Origin: Amycolatopsis oliviviridis
GTDB taxonomy: Bacteria > Actinomycetota > Actinomycetes > Mycobacteriales > Pseudonocardiaceae
Assembly: GCF_014654365.1 (NCBI RefSeq)
Contig: NZ_BNAY01000001.1
Location: forward strand, 1,302,001 to 1,366,000
Direction of reading: 5' to 3'
DNA: 64,000 bases
This document shows positions 22,532 through 32,184 of the stretch, one piece after another. How positions within the stretch are numbered: position 1 is the first letter of the stretch; the number at the start of each line of letters is the position of its first letter. The notes beneath the pieces are model-generated. The model searched no databases and was not told where the DNA came from. It saw nothing but the letters and a program-made list of their open reading frames with translations. The translations under genes and the position numbers were made by a program.

Positions 22532-22573
22532 AGGGCCACCTTCACCGGCGTTGATCGTCGTGAAGGTGGCCTT
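22532..22573. terminator. Inverted repeat after the peptidase-like gene
   Basis: AGGGCCACCTTCAC (22532-22545) pairs at 13 of 14 positions with GTGAAGGTGGCCTT (22560-22573). It starts 13 nt after the stop codon and carries the same GTGAAGG signature as the long palindromes. Confidence 0.55.
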
Positions 22574-22640
22574 CGGGCTGTCCGGGAACCCCCGGGTAGG
22601 CTTCGGCGCGACGGCGAAACCAGTGGGAAGGGAACAACGC

Positions 22641-23264
22641 GTGGAGGCTCAACCGGTCGGTCAGTGGCTCGACGAGCTGGCTTCGAAGGCCTCGACGCCC
22701 GGCGGTGGCGCGGGTGCCGCGATGAACGCCGCGGTCGGTGCCGCCCTGGTCTCCATGGTGTGCAACCTGACCATCGGCAAGCCGAAGTACGCCGAGCACG
22801 AAGCCACCATGACCGAGGCTCTCGGCAAGGCCGAGGACCTCCGCGGCCGCGCGCTCGGCCTCGCCGCCGACGACGCCGCCGCGTTCGACGCGGTGGTCGC
22901 CGCGTACAAGCTCCCGAAGGCCACCGACGAGGAGAAGAAGGCCCGTACGGCCGCGATCCAGGCCGCCCTCGTCGGCGCCGCCGAGGTCCCGCTGCGCACG
23001 GCCGCCCTCGCCGCCGAGGTCATCGACGTCGCCGCCTCGATCCTCGAAGGCGCCAACACCAACGTCATCTCCGACATCGCGGTCGCGGCCTCTTCCGCCA
23101 AGTCGGCGCTCGAGTCGGGCGTCGTCAACGTCGAGGTCAACCTCGCGTCGATGGCGGACGAGCAGCTCCGCAAGGAGACCGAGGCCCGCCTCGCCGAGTA
23201 CCTCCCCGCCGCCGGACGCGCCGACGTCCTCATCACCCAGGTCCGCGAAAGGCTCGCCCGATGA
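22641..23264 (+). CDS. Cyclodeaminase/cyclohydrolase family protein (FchA-like methenyl-THF cyclohydrolase)
   Basis: 207 aa, all-helical FTCD_C family: STPGGGAGAAMNAAVGAALV at the start, DDAAAFDAVVAAYKLPK in the middle, VVNVEVNLASM near the end. Members are formiminotetrahydrofolate cyclodeaminase or methenyltetrahydrofolate cyclohydrolase (FchA). The next gene overlaps it by ATGA and is a FolD that lacks the Lys needed for cyclohydrolase, so I infer this protein is the cyclohydrolase of the pair. GTG 22641 has GGGAAGGGA eight nucleotides upstream. Confidence 0.85.
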   Translation: MEAQPVGQWLDELASKASTPGGGAGAAMNAAVGAALVSMVCNLTIGKPKYAEHEATMTEALGKAEDLRGRALGLAADDAAAFDAVVAAYKLPKATDEEKKARTAAIQAALVGAAEVPLRTAALAAEVIDVAASILEGANTNVISDIAVAASSAKSALESGVVNVEVNLASMADEQLRKETEARLAEYLPAAGRADVLITQVRERLAR

Positions 23265-24094
23265 CCCTGATCGACGGGCGCGCGATCGCCGCCGCCATCA
23301 CCGCCGAGGTCACCGAGACCGCCGCCAAGCTGCGTGAGTCGGGCACCGCTCCGACGCTGGCCGTGCTCGTGCCGACCGACGACGACGCCACCGCCTGGTA
23401 CGTGCGCTCGATCGAGCGCGCCGCGAAGAAGGTCGGCGTCGACTGCCGGGTGGTCCAGCTCGAGAAGCCGACCGGCGAGGACGTCACCCGCGAACTCGAC
23501 AAGCTGTCGGCGGACCCGTCGGTCCACGGCATCATCTGCCAGACCCCGTTGCCCGAAGGCGTGACGCTCGACGACGTCGGCGCGCACATCGACCCGCGCA
23601 AGGACGTCGACGGCGCGAACCCGGTCAGCCTCGGCCGGCTCACCGCGGGTCTCCCGACCTACGCGCCGGCCACCGCCGCCGCGGTCCTGGAGATCCTGAA
23701 GCGCGAGCAGGTCGCCCTGTCCGGTGCCCAGGTCGCCGTCGTCGGCCGCTCGACCGTCGTCGGCAAGCCCGCCGCGCTGCTGCTGCTCGGCGAGAACGCG
23801 ACCGTCACCGTCTGCCACTCCCGCACCAAGGACCTCTCGTCGGTCACCAAGACGGCGGACGTCCTGGTCGTGGCCGTCGGGCGCGCCCACTTCGTCGGCG
23901 CGGACCACGTCAAGCCCGGCGCCGTGGTGATCGACGTCGGCACCAACCCGACACCCGAAGGCGGGCTCGTCGGCGACGTCGACCAGGCCGCGGTCGAGGG
24001 CATCGCTGGTTCGATCACGCCGGTCCCCGGCGGCGTCGGCCCGGTCACGACGTCGCTGCTGCTGCGGCACACGGTCACCGCCGCGCAGTCCTGA
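23261..24094 (+). CDS. folD: FolD-like methylene-THF dehydrogenase lacking the catalytic Lys
   Basis: 277 aa. Overall FolD: Tyr47 in WYVRSIERA, Gln94 in IICQTPLP, Asp117 in KDVDGAN, the NAD(P) loop VGRSTVVGKP and the closing ITPVPGGVGP. The canonical YVxxKxK motif reads YVRSIER, so the general-base Lys (E. coli K54, human K56) is Ile51. In studied FolD enzymes that Lys is essential for cyclohydrolase while dehydrogenase can survive its loss. The overlapping FchA-like gene would supply the missing step. A normal folD elsewhere in the genome is possible. Confidence 0.88.
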   Translation: MTLIDGRAIAAAITAEVTETAAKLRESGTAPTLAVLVPTDDDATAWYVRSIERAAKKVGVDCRVVQLEKPTGEDVTRELDKLSADPSVHGIICQTPLPEGVTLDDVGAHIDPRKDVDGANPVSLGRLTAGLPTYAPATAAAVLEILKREQVALSGAQVAVVGRSTVVGKPAALLLLGENATVTVCHSRTKDLSSVTKTADVLVVAVGRAHFVGADHVKPGAVVIDVGTNPTPEGGLVGDVDQAAVEGIAGSITPVPGGVGPVTTSLLLRHTVTAAQS

Positions 24095-24105
24095 CCGTCC
24101 GAAAG

Positions 24106-24140
24106 AGGCGGCGAGTCCACTGAGGACTCGCCGCCTTTTT
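24106..24140 (+). terminator. Rho-independent terminator after folD
   Basis: AGGCGGCGAGTCC (24106-24118) pairs perfectly with GGACTCGCCGCCT (24124-24136) around ACTGA, followed by TTTTT to 24140. It reaches the stop of the convergent TetR gene. Confidence 0.85.
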
Positions 24141-24712
24141 CATGCCCCGACCACCGTTTCCACCACCTTCCGCACCTGCGCGACCTCGGGCGCGGGTGCG
24201 GTGCGGTCGGCGAAGAGCAGATGCGTGGCGCCGATGAGCGTGGCCGCGAGCGTCTCGACGTCGGCGTCCTCGGCGATCCTGCCCTGGTCGCGTTCCTCCT
24301 TGAGGTAGGCGCCGATCATCTCCGCGGCCTGGGTCAGCACCGGGATCCCGGCGGGCCACTCGCGGCGCAACCGGGCGCGAAGCTCGTCGCGGAAGATCAC
24401 GAGCGGGACGATCGCGACCGCGACCGACGCGAACACCGCCGTGAGCGCCGACGTGAGGTTGTCCACGACCGTTCCGGTGCCGACGGCCTCGCGGAGGCCT
24501 GTTCCCTCCAGTTTCTCGATCCGGTCGAGGACGAACTCGGCGAGGAAGCCGTCGAAATCGTCGAAATGCCGGTGCAGCACGCCTTTCGCGCAGTCCGCCT
24601 CCGTGGTCACGGCTCGGCTGGTGAGGCCGCTCGGCCCGTCGCGGAGCAGGACCCGCTCGGCGGCGTCGAACAACTGCGCGCGGACGGCGCGCAAGGCTAC
24701 CCCGGTCGGCAT
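24140..24712 (-). CDS. TetR-family transcriptional regulator
   Basis: 190 aa. The N-terminal HTH (RAQLFDAAERVLLRDGPSGL, then CAKGVLHRHFDDFDGFLAEF) is TetR-like; the remainder is the ligand-binding helical part. It is transcribed away from the methyltransferase gene 50 bp off, and a perfect 18-bp palindrome lies between them. Autorepression plus repression of the methyltransferase is the natural reading. AGGGAG serves as its ribosome-binding site. Confidence 0.88.
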   Translation of the reverse strand: MPTGVALRAVRAQLFDAAERVLLRDGPSGLTSRAVTTEADCAKGVLHRHFDDFDGFLAEFVLDRIEKLEGTGLREAVGTGTVVDNLTSALTAVFASVAVAIVPLVIFRDELRARLRREWPAGIPVLTQAAEMIGAYLKEERDQGRIAEDADVETLAATLIGATHLLFADRTAPAPEVAQVRKVVETVVGA

Positions 24713-24726
24713 ACGGCTCCCTTGCG

Positions 24727-24763
24727 TTGACGAGTGGGCACGTGCCCACTTAAGGTGGGCGCA
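24727..24763 (+). promoter_or_regulatory. TetR operator filling the spacer of a leaderless promoter
   Basis: -35 TTGACG (24727-24732), then the perfect palindrome AGTGGGCACGTGCCCACT (24733-24750) as the whole 18-bp spacer, then -10 TAAGGT (24751-24756). The expected transcription start is the A of the methyltransferase ATG (24763). A related GTGGGC...GCCCAC sequence follows at 24755-24770. Confidence 0.65.
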
Positions 24764-25566
24764 TGCCCACTCTACCTTCGGGGCAAGAGCCTCACCGCTA
24801 TCGACAGGCCGCGGAATCCTTCGGCGTGGACGCCGAACGCTACGACCGGACCCGGCCCGCCTATCCCCCGGAACTCATCCAACACCTCGTCACCACCGCA
24901 CCCGGTGCCGACACCCTCGACGTCGGCGTCGGCACCGGGATCGAAGCACGCCAGTTCCGAGCGGCGGGCTGTCACGTCCTCGGCGTCGAACCGGACCAGC
25001 GGATGGCCGAGTTCGCCCGCCGGAGCGGGATCGACGTCGAGGACGCGAAGTTCGAGACCTGGGAACCCGCCGGACGCCGGTTCGACCTGCTCGTCTCAGG
25101 ACAGGCCTGGCATTGGGTCGACCCGCTGGCGGGCGCCGCCAAGGCCGCCGAAGTGCTGCGGCCGCGCGGAGTCTGGTCAGCGTTCTGGCACGTGCCCGAA
25201 CCACCGGAAGAGGTCAGCGACGCCTTGGCGGACGCGTACCGGCGGCACGTGCCGGACGCCCCGATCGACCTCAGGAACGTGCCGAAACAGTCCGCCGATC
25301 CGTACGGACCACTGCTGGAGAAGGCCGCCGACGGCCTGCGTGAAGCGGGCGGATTCGGCGAGCCGGAGCGAAGCCGTCACGACTGGGAGCGGATCCACAC
25401 CCGCGGTGAATGGCTGGACCAGCTCCCCACGTTCGGCTCGCTCACCTGGGTCGAACCCGTTGTCCAGCAGAGGATCCTCGCCGAGGTCGGCGCGGTGATC
25501 GATGGGATGGGCGGCCGGTTCACCACCCGCTACGCGACCGTCGCGATCACCGCGATCCGGGACTGA
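24763..25566 (+). CDS. SAM-dependent class I methyltransferase
   Basis: 267 aa. The Rossmann methyltransferase motif I is TLDVGVGTGIEARQF, with VLGVEPDQRM as the acidic ribose-binding strand; LLVSGQAWHWVDP matches motif IV of the Methyltransf_11 group. The substrate is unknown. No ribosome-binding site precedes the ATG, in line with a leaderless message from the promoter next to it. It is controlled by the divergent TetR, so it probably answers to a small molecule. Confidence 0.87.
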   Translation: MPTLPSGQEPHRYRQAAESFGVDAERYDRTRPAYPPELIQHLVTTAPGADTLDVGVGTGIEARQFRAAGCHVLGVEPDQRMAEFARRSGIDVEDAKFETWEPAGRRFDLLVSGQAWHWVDPLAGAAKAAEVLRPRGVWSAFWHVPEPPEEVSDALADAYRRHVPDAPIDLRNVPKQSADPYGPLLEKAADGLREAGGFGEPERSRHDWERIHTRGEWLDQLPTFGSLTWVEPVVQQRILAEVGAVIDGMGGRFTTRYATVAITAIRD

Positions 25567-25569
25567 CTC

Positions 25570-25605
25570 GCCGGTGGCGGGAGCCGCGCCGCTCCCGCCA
25601 CCGGC
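25570..25605. terminator. Bidirectional terminator between convergent genes
   Basis: GCCGGTGGCGGGAGC (25570-25584) pairs perfectly with 25591-25605 around CGCGCC. It starts 4 nt after the methyltransferase stop and ends 6 nt before the stop of the convergent CBM2 gene. Confidence 0.75.
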
Positions 25606-25610
25606 GTCCG

Positions 25611-27068
25611 TCAAAGCGTCACGGGGACGTTCGTCAGCCCGTTCACCGCCCTCGACACGGTGTTGGACGCGTAGACGACGTTGGGCCGTTCCGAACATTT
25701 CGACGTCGACGTGATCTTGATGGCGTACTGGCCGACGCCGCCGAGATCGGACTTGTTGTCCCGCCAGACGTTCCCGCAGCCGTTCTGGAACGACGGGGTG
25801 GTCCCGGGGTTGTGCGTCTCGTAGCCGTTCGCGAACGTCCCCGGCGAGGCGAAGGTGCCGGTGTTGCCCTCGATGAGATACCCGAATCCCTTCACGTCGA
25901 CCCAGGAATCGGCCGAGTTCTGCCCGGACACCCCTTGCCCGTCGAAGGTGTTGCCCCGGATGACGCCGTCCGCGGTGCCTTCCTTGACGTCGATGCCCTC
26001 CGCCGCGACGTACGGTCCGATGTGGTTGTTCAGGACCTGGATCCGGTCGCTCCGGTCGACTCCGCCGGAGTTGCCGTGGCACGCCCAATTCGAGTTCGCC
26101 GAGCCGAGGTAGACGCCTTCGCCGTAACCCGCCTGCACGAGACCGGTGTGGCTGATCGTCGAGTCGCGGATGACGCTGTCGGCCGAGGAACGGCGGAAGT
26201 GGACGGCCTCCTCGTCGATCCGATGGACCCGCACGCCTTCGATCACGGTGTGGTGCGAGTTGTCGGCGACGATGCCCTTCTTGGATTCCTGCACGGTGAA
26301 GCCTTGCAGGTGCCAGTACGGTGCGCCGTAGAGCCAGAATCCATACCCGGAGTCCCAGCCTGCCGTCGGCGCCGGGCAGGACGGTGCCTCACCCGACGGG
26401 CCGTCGTTGATCAGGACCGCCGTGGACGGTCCCGTCACCGTGATCGGCGCGCCGGCCGTCCCGGGTTTCGTGGCGACGAACGAACCTCGATAGGTCCCGG
26501 CGGCCAGGCGGATCGTCTGCCCCGGGCTCGCGGCGGCCAGCGCGGCCTGCAGCTGCGTCGCGGTGCTCACGTCGACGACGTCCCCCGCGGGCACGCTGGT
26601 GGTCGTCGGCGGATTGCTCGTGGTCGTGGTCGTGGTGGTGGTCGGTGACGTCGGGGTGGTGGTCGGTGCCCCTCCCCCGCACGGACTGCCGTTGACCGTG
26701 CACCCGGTCGGCAGGCCCAGCCCGGTGGTGTTGAAGCCGAACGTCGCCGACCCGCCGGGTTTGATCGTGCCGTTGAAGCCGGCGTTGGTGACCTTGTAGT
26801 GCTGTCCGGTCCTGGTCAGGACCGAGCTCCACGAGGTGGTGATCGCGGTACCGGCGGGAAGATCGAACTCGATCGTCCACTGTGTACTGGTCGCATCCCC
26901 GGCGTTGGACAGCGTGTACTTCCCGCCGTATCCGCTGTCCCAGACCGATCCCTGGGCGAATGTGGCGGACAGGCTGGGCGCGGCGGCCTCGGCGGTGACG
27001 ACGGCGCCGAACAGGCCCGCCGCCGACGCCATGGCCGCGAACGCGGCGAGCAGTCGTTTCCTCGTCAT
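25611..27068 (-). CDS. Secreted CBM2 / right-handed beta-helix protein (polysaccharide lyase-like)
   Basis: 485 aa. Signal peptide 1-29 (VVTAEAAAP), a CBM2 cellulose/chitin-binding domain (30-130: VWDSGYGGKYTLSN, TSWSSVLTRTGQHYKVTN), a Thr/Pro linker rich in TTTTT, then a parallel beta-helix (about 170-485) with VIRDSTISHTG-type rungs. It probably attacks a plant or fungal polysaccharide; the exact activity is unclear. Its ATG overlaps the stop of the upstream gene (ATGA) and uses GGAGG inside that gene, so the two are made together. Confidence 0.78.
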   Translation of the reverse strand: MTRKRLLAAFAAMASAAGLFGAVVTAEAAAPSLSATFAQGSVWDSGYGGKYTLSNAGDATSTQWTIEFDLPAGTAITTSWSSVLTRTGQHYKVTNAGFNGTIKPGGSATFGFNTTGLGLPTGCTVNGSPCGGGAPTTTPTSPTTTTTTTTSNPPTTTSVPAGDVVDVSTATQLQAALAAASPGQTIRLAAGTYRGSFVATKPGTAGAPITVTGPSTAVLINDGPSGEAPSCPAPTAGWDSGYGFWLYGAPYWHLQGFTVQESKKGIVADNSHHTVIEGVRVHRIDEEAVHFRRSSADSVIRDSTISHTGLVQAGYGEGVYLGSANSNWACHGNSGGVDRSDRIQVLNNHIGPYVAAEGIDVKEGTADGVIRGNTFDGQGVSGQNSADSWVDVKGFGYLIEGNTGTFASPGTFANGYETHNPGTTPSFQNGCGNVWRDNKSDLGGVGQYAIKITSTSKCSERPNVVYASNTVSRAVNGLTNVPVTL

Positions 27069-29401
27069 TCCGTGCCTCCGCATTTCGTTCCGGTGATGGT
27101 GCACGCGACCGGGAGTGCCTGACCGGCGGCGTTGAAGCCGAACGTCGCCGTCCCGCCGGGTTTGACGCTTCCGTTGTGGGTCGCGTTCCCGAAGCGGTAG
27201 TGCTGGCCGGTCTTGGTCAGCACCGAACTCCACGAACTGGTGACCGCCGTCCCGGCGGGCAGGTCGAACTCGACCGTCCACGAACCCACCGCGGCCGAAC
27301 AGGTGTTGGTGACGGTGAACCCGCCGCCGTAACCGTTGTCCCACACCGACTTACGGGCGAACGCCGCCGTCAGGCAGGCGCCGGGATTCGAGGAGGTCGT
27401 AGTGGTCGGTGTCGTCGAAGTGGGTGTCGTCGGGGTGGAGGTCCGGCCCGTCGACGAGGACGGCGGAGTCCCGTCGACGGACTTCAGGAACAGCGAAGCC
27501 GCGGCGTCGGTCTTGGACGCGTCGACCCCGTGTCCGCCGGTGTAGTCCCGCTGCTCGTTCTTCGCCCAGTCGGCGATCGGTGTGCCGCCGACGTCGAGGT
27601 GCTTGTACGCGCTGCCGTCCCACCCGAAGGAGTAGACGCGGTGCCGGTCGGCGTAGAAGTCGTCATACGGTCCGTTGTCCGCGAGCTGTTTGGTCATCGC
27701 GTTGTTGAAGAACACGTTGCGGTAGCCGGAAGCGCCTGACCACTTGACGGCCTTCTTCCCCGCGCCCCACCAGATCGGGAACCAGTTCGAGTCGTCGGGA
27801 CCGCCGCCACCCTCCTCGCCGCAATTGGCCCGGCAGTTTCCGGAGCGATGCGCGTACGGAACCTTGACCGTGTTGAGTTCGAACAGGTTGTTGCGCTCCC
27901 AGCCGCCGTGCAGGTTCAGATCGGAGTCGAACGAGTTGCCGATCACCACGTTGCCCGAGGCGGACCACTGGAAGGTGAAGTGCCGCAACAGGGTCGAGGT
28001 GTTGCCGGCGTAGACCGAATCCCAGACCCGGGAGCCGCGGAAGTAGCCGTTGCCGCCCTTGCCTTTGTTCCAGGAGCCGTTGAGTTCGTTGTCGACGATC
28101 TGGAGGTTCTTGGCCTCCTCGGTGACGATCGGATGCGAACCGGTCATGTCCGCGCGGATGCCGCGCACCCAGGAGTTCGCCGCCCATTTGAACACGATGC
28201 CGTGCATCTCCGCGGCGGGCGCCATGTTTCCGTAGTTGTTGTTCGCCTCCGCCGGGTTCAGGCCCGGCATGTCCTGGGTGAAGCCGAGGTTCTCGAAGCC
28301 GACGCCGAGCACCGGGTCGACCAGCGGCGCCGCTTTCGAGTCGTAGGTGGCGCCCTCGATCGGAGCCGAGCCGTCCGACGTGGAGTTCACCGGGACGTCG
28401 TATTCGAGCGGCTTGTCGAGGGTGATGGTGCGTGCGGAGGTGTCGAGTGCCGCGATCGTGAAGATCTGCTGGCGCATGTGCATGTTCAGCAACGGGAACG
28501 TGGTCGGCGTCGCCTGCTGCTGTTCGTAGAACTTCTGCGAGTTGGCCGCGCGGATGTTGACCAGATTCCCGGCGGCGAGCGAGGTCAGCGCGCCGCTGCT
28601 CGCCAGGTGGACCACCTTGTCCCCCATCCTGGCGGAGAACGCGGTGTCACCCGGCTTGCCGCGCAGCTTCACCCCGGCCTTCCAGTGGACGTTGACCGTG
28701 CCTTCGAAGATGTCCTTGCGGTTGGCGGGCGCCGAGGCGTAGTCGCTCGCGTAGGACGAATTCACTCCCCTGGACTGGACGCGGAAGAGCCCTCGGCCGG
28801 GCCAGAGCCAGCCGCCCTTGCCCGCGCCCGAGGTCATCCCGTCCTCGTCCCAGTCGGAACCATCCGGGGTGAGAGCGTCGTAGAGGGTGTTCGCGTCGGG
28901 CTTGTAGACGAACTTGGTGGCGTCCTTGCCCGCGCCGCGCAGGATCAGGTAGTCGGCGTCGACGTGGATCTCGTGTGTGACGTCGAACCGGCCGGACGGG
29001 AAGGTGATCGTGCTCAGTTTGGTGTAGCTCCCGGACGGCGAGCACGCGCTCTTGACGCCGTCGATCGCCGCCTGGATCCCGTTCGTGTCGTCGGCGCCGT
29101 CGTCGGGTTTGACGTTGTACTGGCTCGCCAGCTCCGCGGCGGTGACCTGGCAGGTCGCGTTCGGATTAACCTCACCGGAGCCGGGCAGCGCGGCGCCGCC
29201 CCGGTATCCGGCCTTGGACCAGTCGTAGAGCCCCGCGACCGGTGCGCGGCGATTGGCCGCGCCGAGGTCGAGACCAGGCAGCGCGCCAGGTCCCGGCGCT
29301 GCCTCCGCCACATCGGGCGGTACCTGCAGGAGTGCGGCGGTGGCGACCACGGCGGCGACCGCCGGTAGGACGGCACGACGAAGAGGACCTTTTCGGGACA
29401 C
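27065..29401 (-). CDS. Secreted beta-helix protein with C-terminal CBM2
   Basis: 778 aa. Signal peptide 1-34 (VAEAAPGP). A large beta-helix with pectate-lyase-3-type features follows (DDGADDTNGIQAAIDGVKSA near residue 100, ITFPSGRFDVTHEIHV). A Ser/Thr/Pro linker leads to a CBM2 at the end (680-778), which closely matches the N-terminal CBM2 of the downstream partner. GTG 29401 has GGAGG 8 nt upstream. The pair carries the same binding module at opposite ends, so they may work on the same insoluble polymer. Confidence 0.78.
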   Translation of the reverse strand: MSRKGPLRRAVLPAVAAVVATAALLQVPPDVAEAAPGPGALPGLDLGAANRRAPVAGLYDWSKAGYRGGAALPGSGEVNPNATCQVTAAELASQYNVKPDDGADDTNGIQAAIDGVKSACSPSGSYTKLSTITFPSGRFDVTHEIHVDADYLILRGAGKDATKFVYKPDANTLYDALTPDGSDWDEDGMTSGAGKGGWLWPGRGLFRVQSRGVNSSYASDYASAPANRKDIFEGTVNVHWKAGVKLRGKPGDTAFSARMGDKVVHLASSGALTSLAAGNLVNIRAANSQKFYEQQQATPTTFPLLNMHMRQQIFTIAALDTSARTITLDKPLEYDVPVNSTSDGSAPIEGATYDSKAAPLVDPVLGVGFENLGFTQDMPGLNPAEANNNYGNMAPAAEMHGIVFKWAANSWVRGIRADMTGSHPIVTEEAKNLQIVDNELNGSWNKGKGGNGYFRGSRVWDSVYAGNTSTLLRHFTFQWSASGNVVIGNSFDSDLNLHGGWERNNLFELNTVKVPYAHRSGNCRANCGEEGGGGPDDSNWFPIWWGAGKKAVKWSGASGYRNVFFNNAMTKQLADNGPYDDFYADRHRVYSFGWDGSAYKHLDVGGTPIADWAKNEQRDYTGGHGVDASKTDAAASLFLKSVDGTPPSSSTGRTSTPTTPTSTTPTTTTSSNPGACLTAAFARKSVWDNGYGGGFTVTNTCSAAVGSWTVEFDLPAGTAVTSSWSSVLTKTGQHYRFGNATHNGSVKPGGTATFGFNAAGQALPVACTITGTKCGGTE

Positions 29402-29523
29402 CCGAAACCTCCGTGACGGACTGACGGAAGGTGTTGCGGCGTGTACACCCGGACTCAGCCTTTATAGTTCACGTGCCTGTCACCCGTCAACGAATGTGAA
29501 TACCGTCCATGTATGTGAACGGT

Positions 29524-29889
29524 TCAGTGTTCTCCAGAACGGAAACGGTCGAGTACCCGGCGTTCCCGCTTGGTCGGGCGGCCCGCGCCCCGCTCCCGCC
29601 GCGCGACCGGCACGGCGGACTCGGGCGGCGGCGCGGGCGTCCGGTCGATGAAACAGGTCGCGGCGTCGGCGGCGCCGACCCGTTTCTGGATCACCCGCGT
29701 CACTTCCAGGATCCGCGTGGTGTCGTGGACCCGGGCACGCACCTCGTCGCCCGCCACGACCGTGGTCGCGGGTTTGGCGGGTTTGCCGTTCACGCGGACA
29801 TGGCCGCCGCGGCAAGCGGCTGCGGCATCCGGACGCGTCTTGGTGAGCCGGACGGCCCACAGCCAGCGATCAACTCGAGTGGACTCCAC
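29524..29889 (-). CDS. S4-domain RNA-binding protein (HslR-like)
   Basis: 121 aa. The S4 domain (VDRWLWAVRLTKTRPDAAAACRG, then GHVRVNGKPAKPATTV) is that of heat-shock protein 15, which in other bacteria rescues stalled 50S subunits with attached tRNA. The C-terminal tail is basic (RRERGAGRPTKRERR). I prefer GTG 29889, which begins the conserved domain just after a TATGTA hexamer and may be leaderless; the frame is open to 29919. Confidence 0.8.
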   Translation of the reverse strand: MESTRVDRWLWAVRLTKTRPDAAAACRGGHVRVNGKPAKPATTVVAGDEVRARVHDTTRILEVTRVIQKRVGAADAATCFIDRTPAPPPESAVPVARRERGAGRPTKRERRVLDRFRSGEH

Positions 29890-29901
29890 AGCAGTACATA
29901 G

Positions 29902-31650
<1,749 letters not shown>

Positions 31651-31659
31651 CGCCACCTG

Positions 31660-31688
31660 GGGCGGCGGGTGATTCTCGTCCGCCGCCC
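31660..31688. terminator. Terminator between choA and the convergent AhpD-like gene
   Basis: GGGCGGCGG (31660-31668) pairs with CCGCCGCCC (31680-31688) around 11 nt, 9 nt after the cholesterol oxidase stop and 16 nt before the convergent gene's stop. Confidence 0.65.
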
Positions 31689-31704
31689 GGGTCTTCCTTT
31701 GGCC

Positions 31705-32184
31705 TCAGAACTTCGGCAGGACGCAGACCTTGTCGATTCCCAGAACGTGATTCAGCCGCCCGAAGGCGAGCCAGGAACCGATACTCATGCTCAGTTCCAC
31801 GATTTCCTTCTGGCTGTAGTGCTCGGCCATTCGCTTCCAGAACTCGTCGTCGATGCCGTGGTGGTCGATCGCGTAGCGCTCGGCGTACTCGGCGGCCAGG
31901 CGGGTCCGCTCGTCGAACGCGTCGGTGGTGCGCCATTCGGTCACCGCGTCGGCGAACTCCTCTTCGACCTTCACGCCATCGCGTTCGGTCCGCCAGTCCA
32001 AGCAGAAGACACAACCGTTGATCTGCGCGATCCGCAGCCGCGCCGCCTCGAACTCACGTAGTCCCAGCGTGGTGTGCGAGTAGACCGCGAGCGAGAGATT
32101 CGACGCCGCGACACCGATCCCGGGCACCATCTCACCCCACACGTAGCCGATCGGGTCCTTGCCCTCGGGAATGTCGATGTTCAT
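31705..32184 (-). CDS. Carboxymuconolactone decarboxylase/AhpD-like protein
   Basis: 159 aa. The core LRIAQINGCVFCLDWRTER holds a CxxC (Cys58, Cys61) typical of alkylhydroperoxidase AhpD-type proteins, and ELSMSIGSWLAFGRLNHVLG closes the fold. It may reduce peroxides or simply bind thiols. Its ATG overlaps the stop of the upstream dehydrogenase (ATGA), with AAGGAG in the upstream gene's last codons, so the two are translationally coupled. Confidence 0.85.
   Translation of the reverse strand: MNIDIPEGKDPIGYVWGEMVPGIGVAASNLSLAVYSHTTLGLREFEAARLRIAQINGCVFCLDWRTERDGVKVEEEFADAVTEWRTTDAFDERTRLAAEYAERYAIDHHGIDDEFWKRMAEHYSQKEIVELSMSIGSWLAFGRLNHVLGIDKVCVLPKF

Noticed and set aside
25611..29401. GT-rich linker sections as a possible tandem repeat or CRISPR-like array
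   Set aside because: They encode Thr/Pro/Ser linkers between modules in frame; there are no spaced direct repeats and no CRISPR array anywhere in the window.
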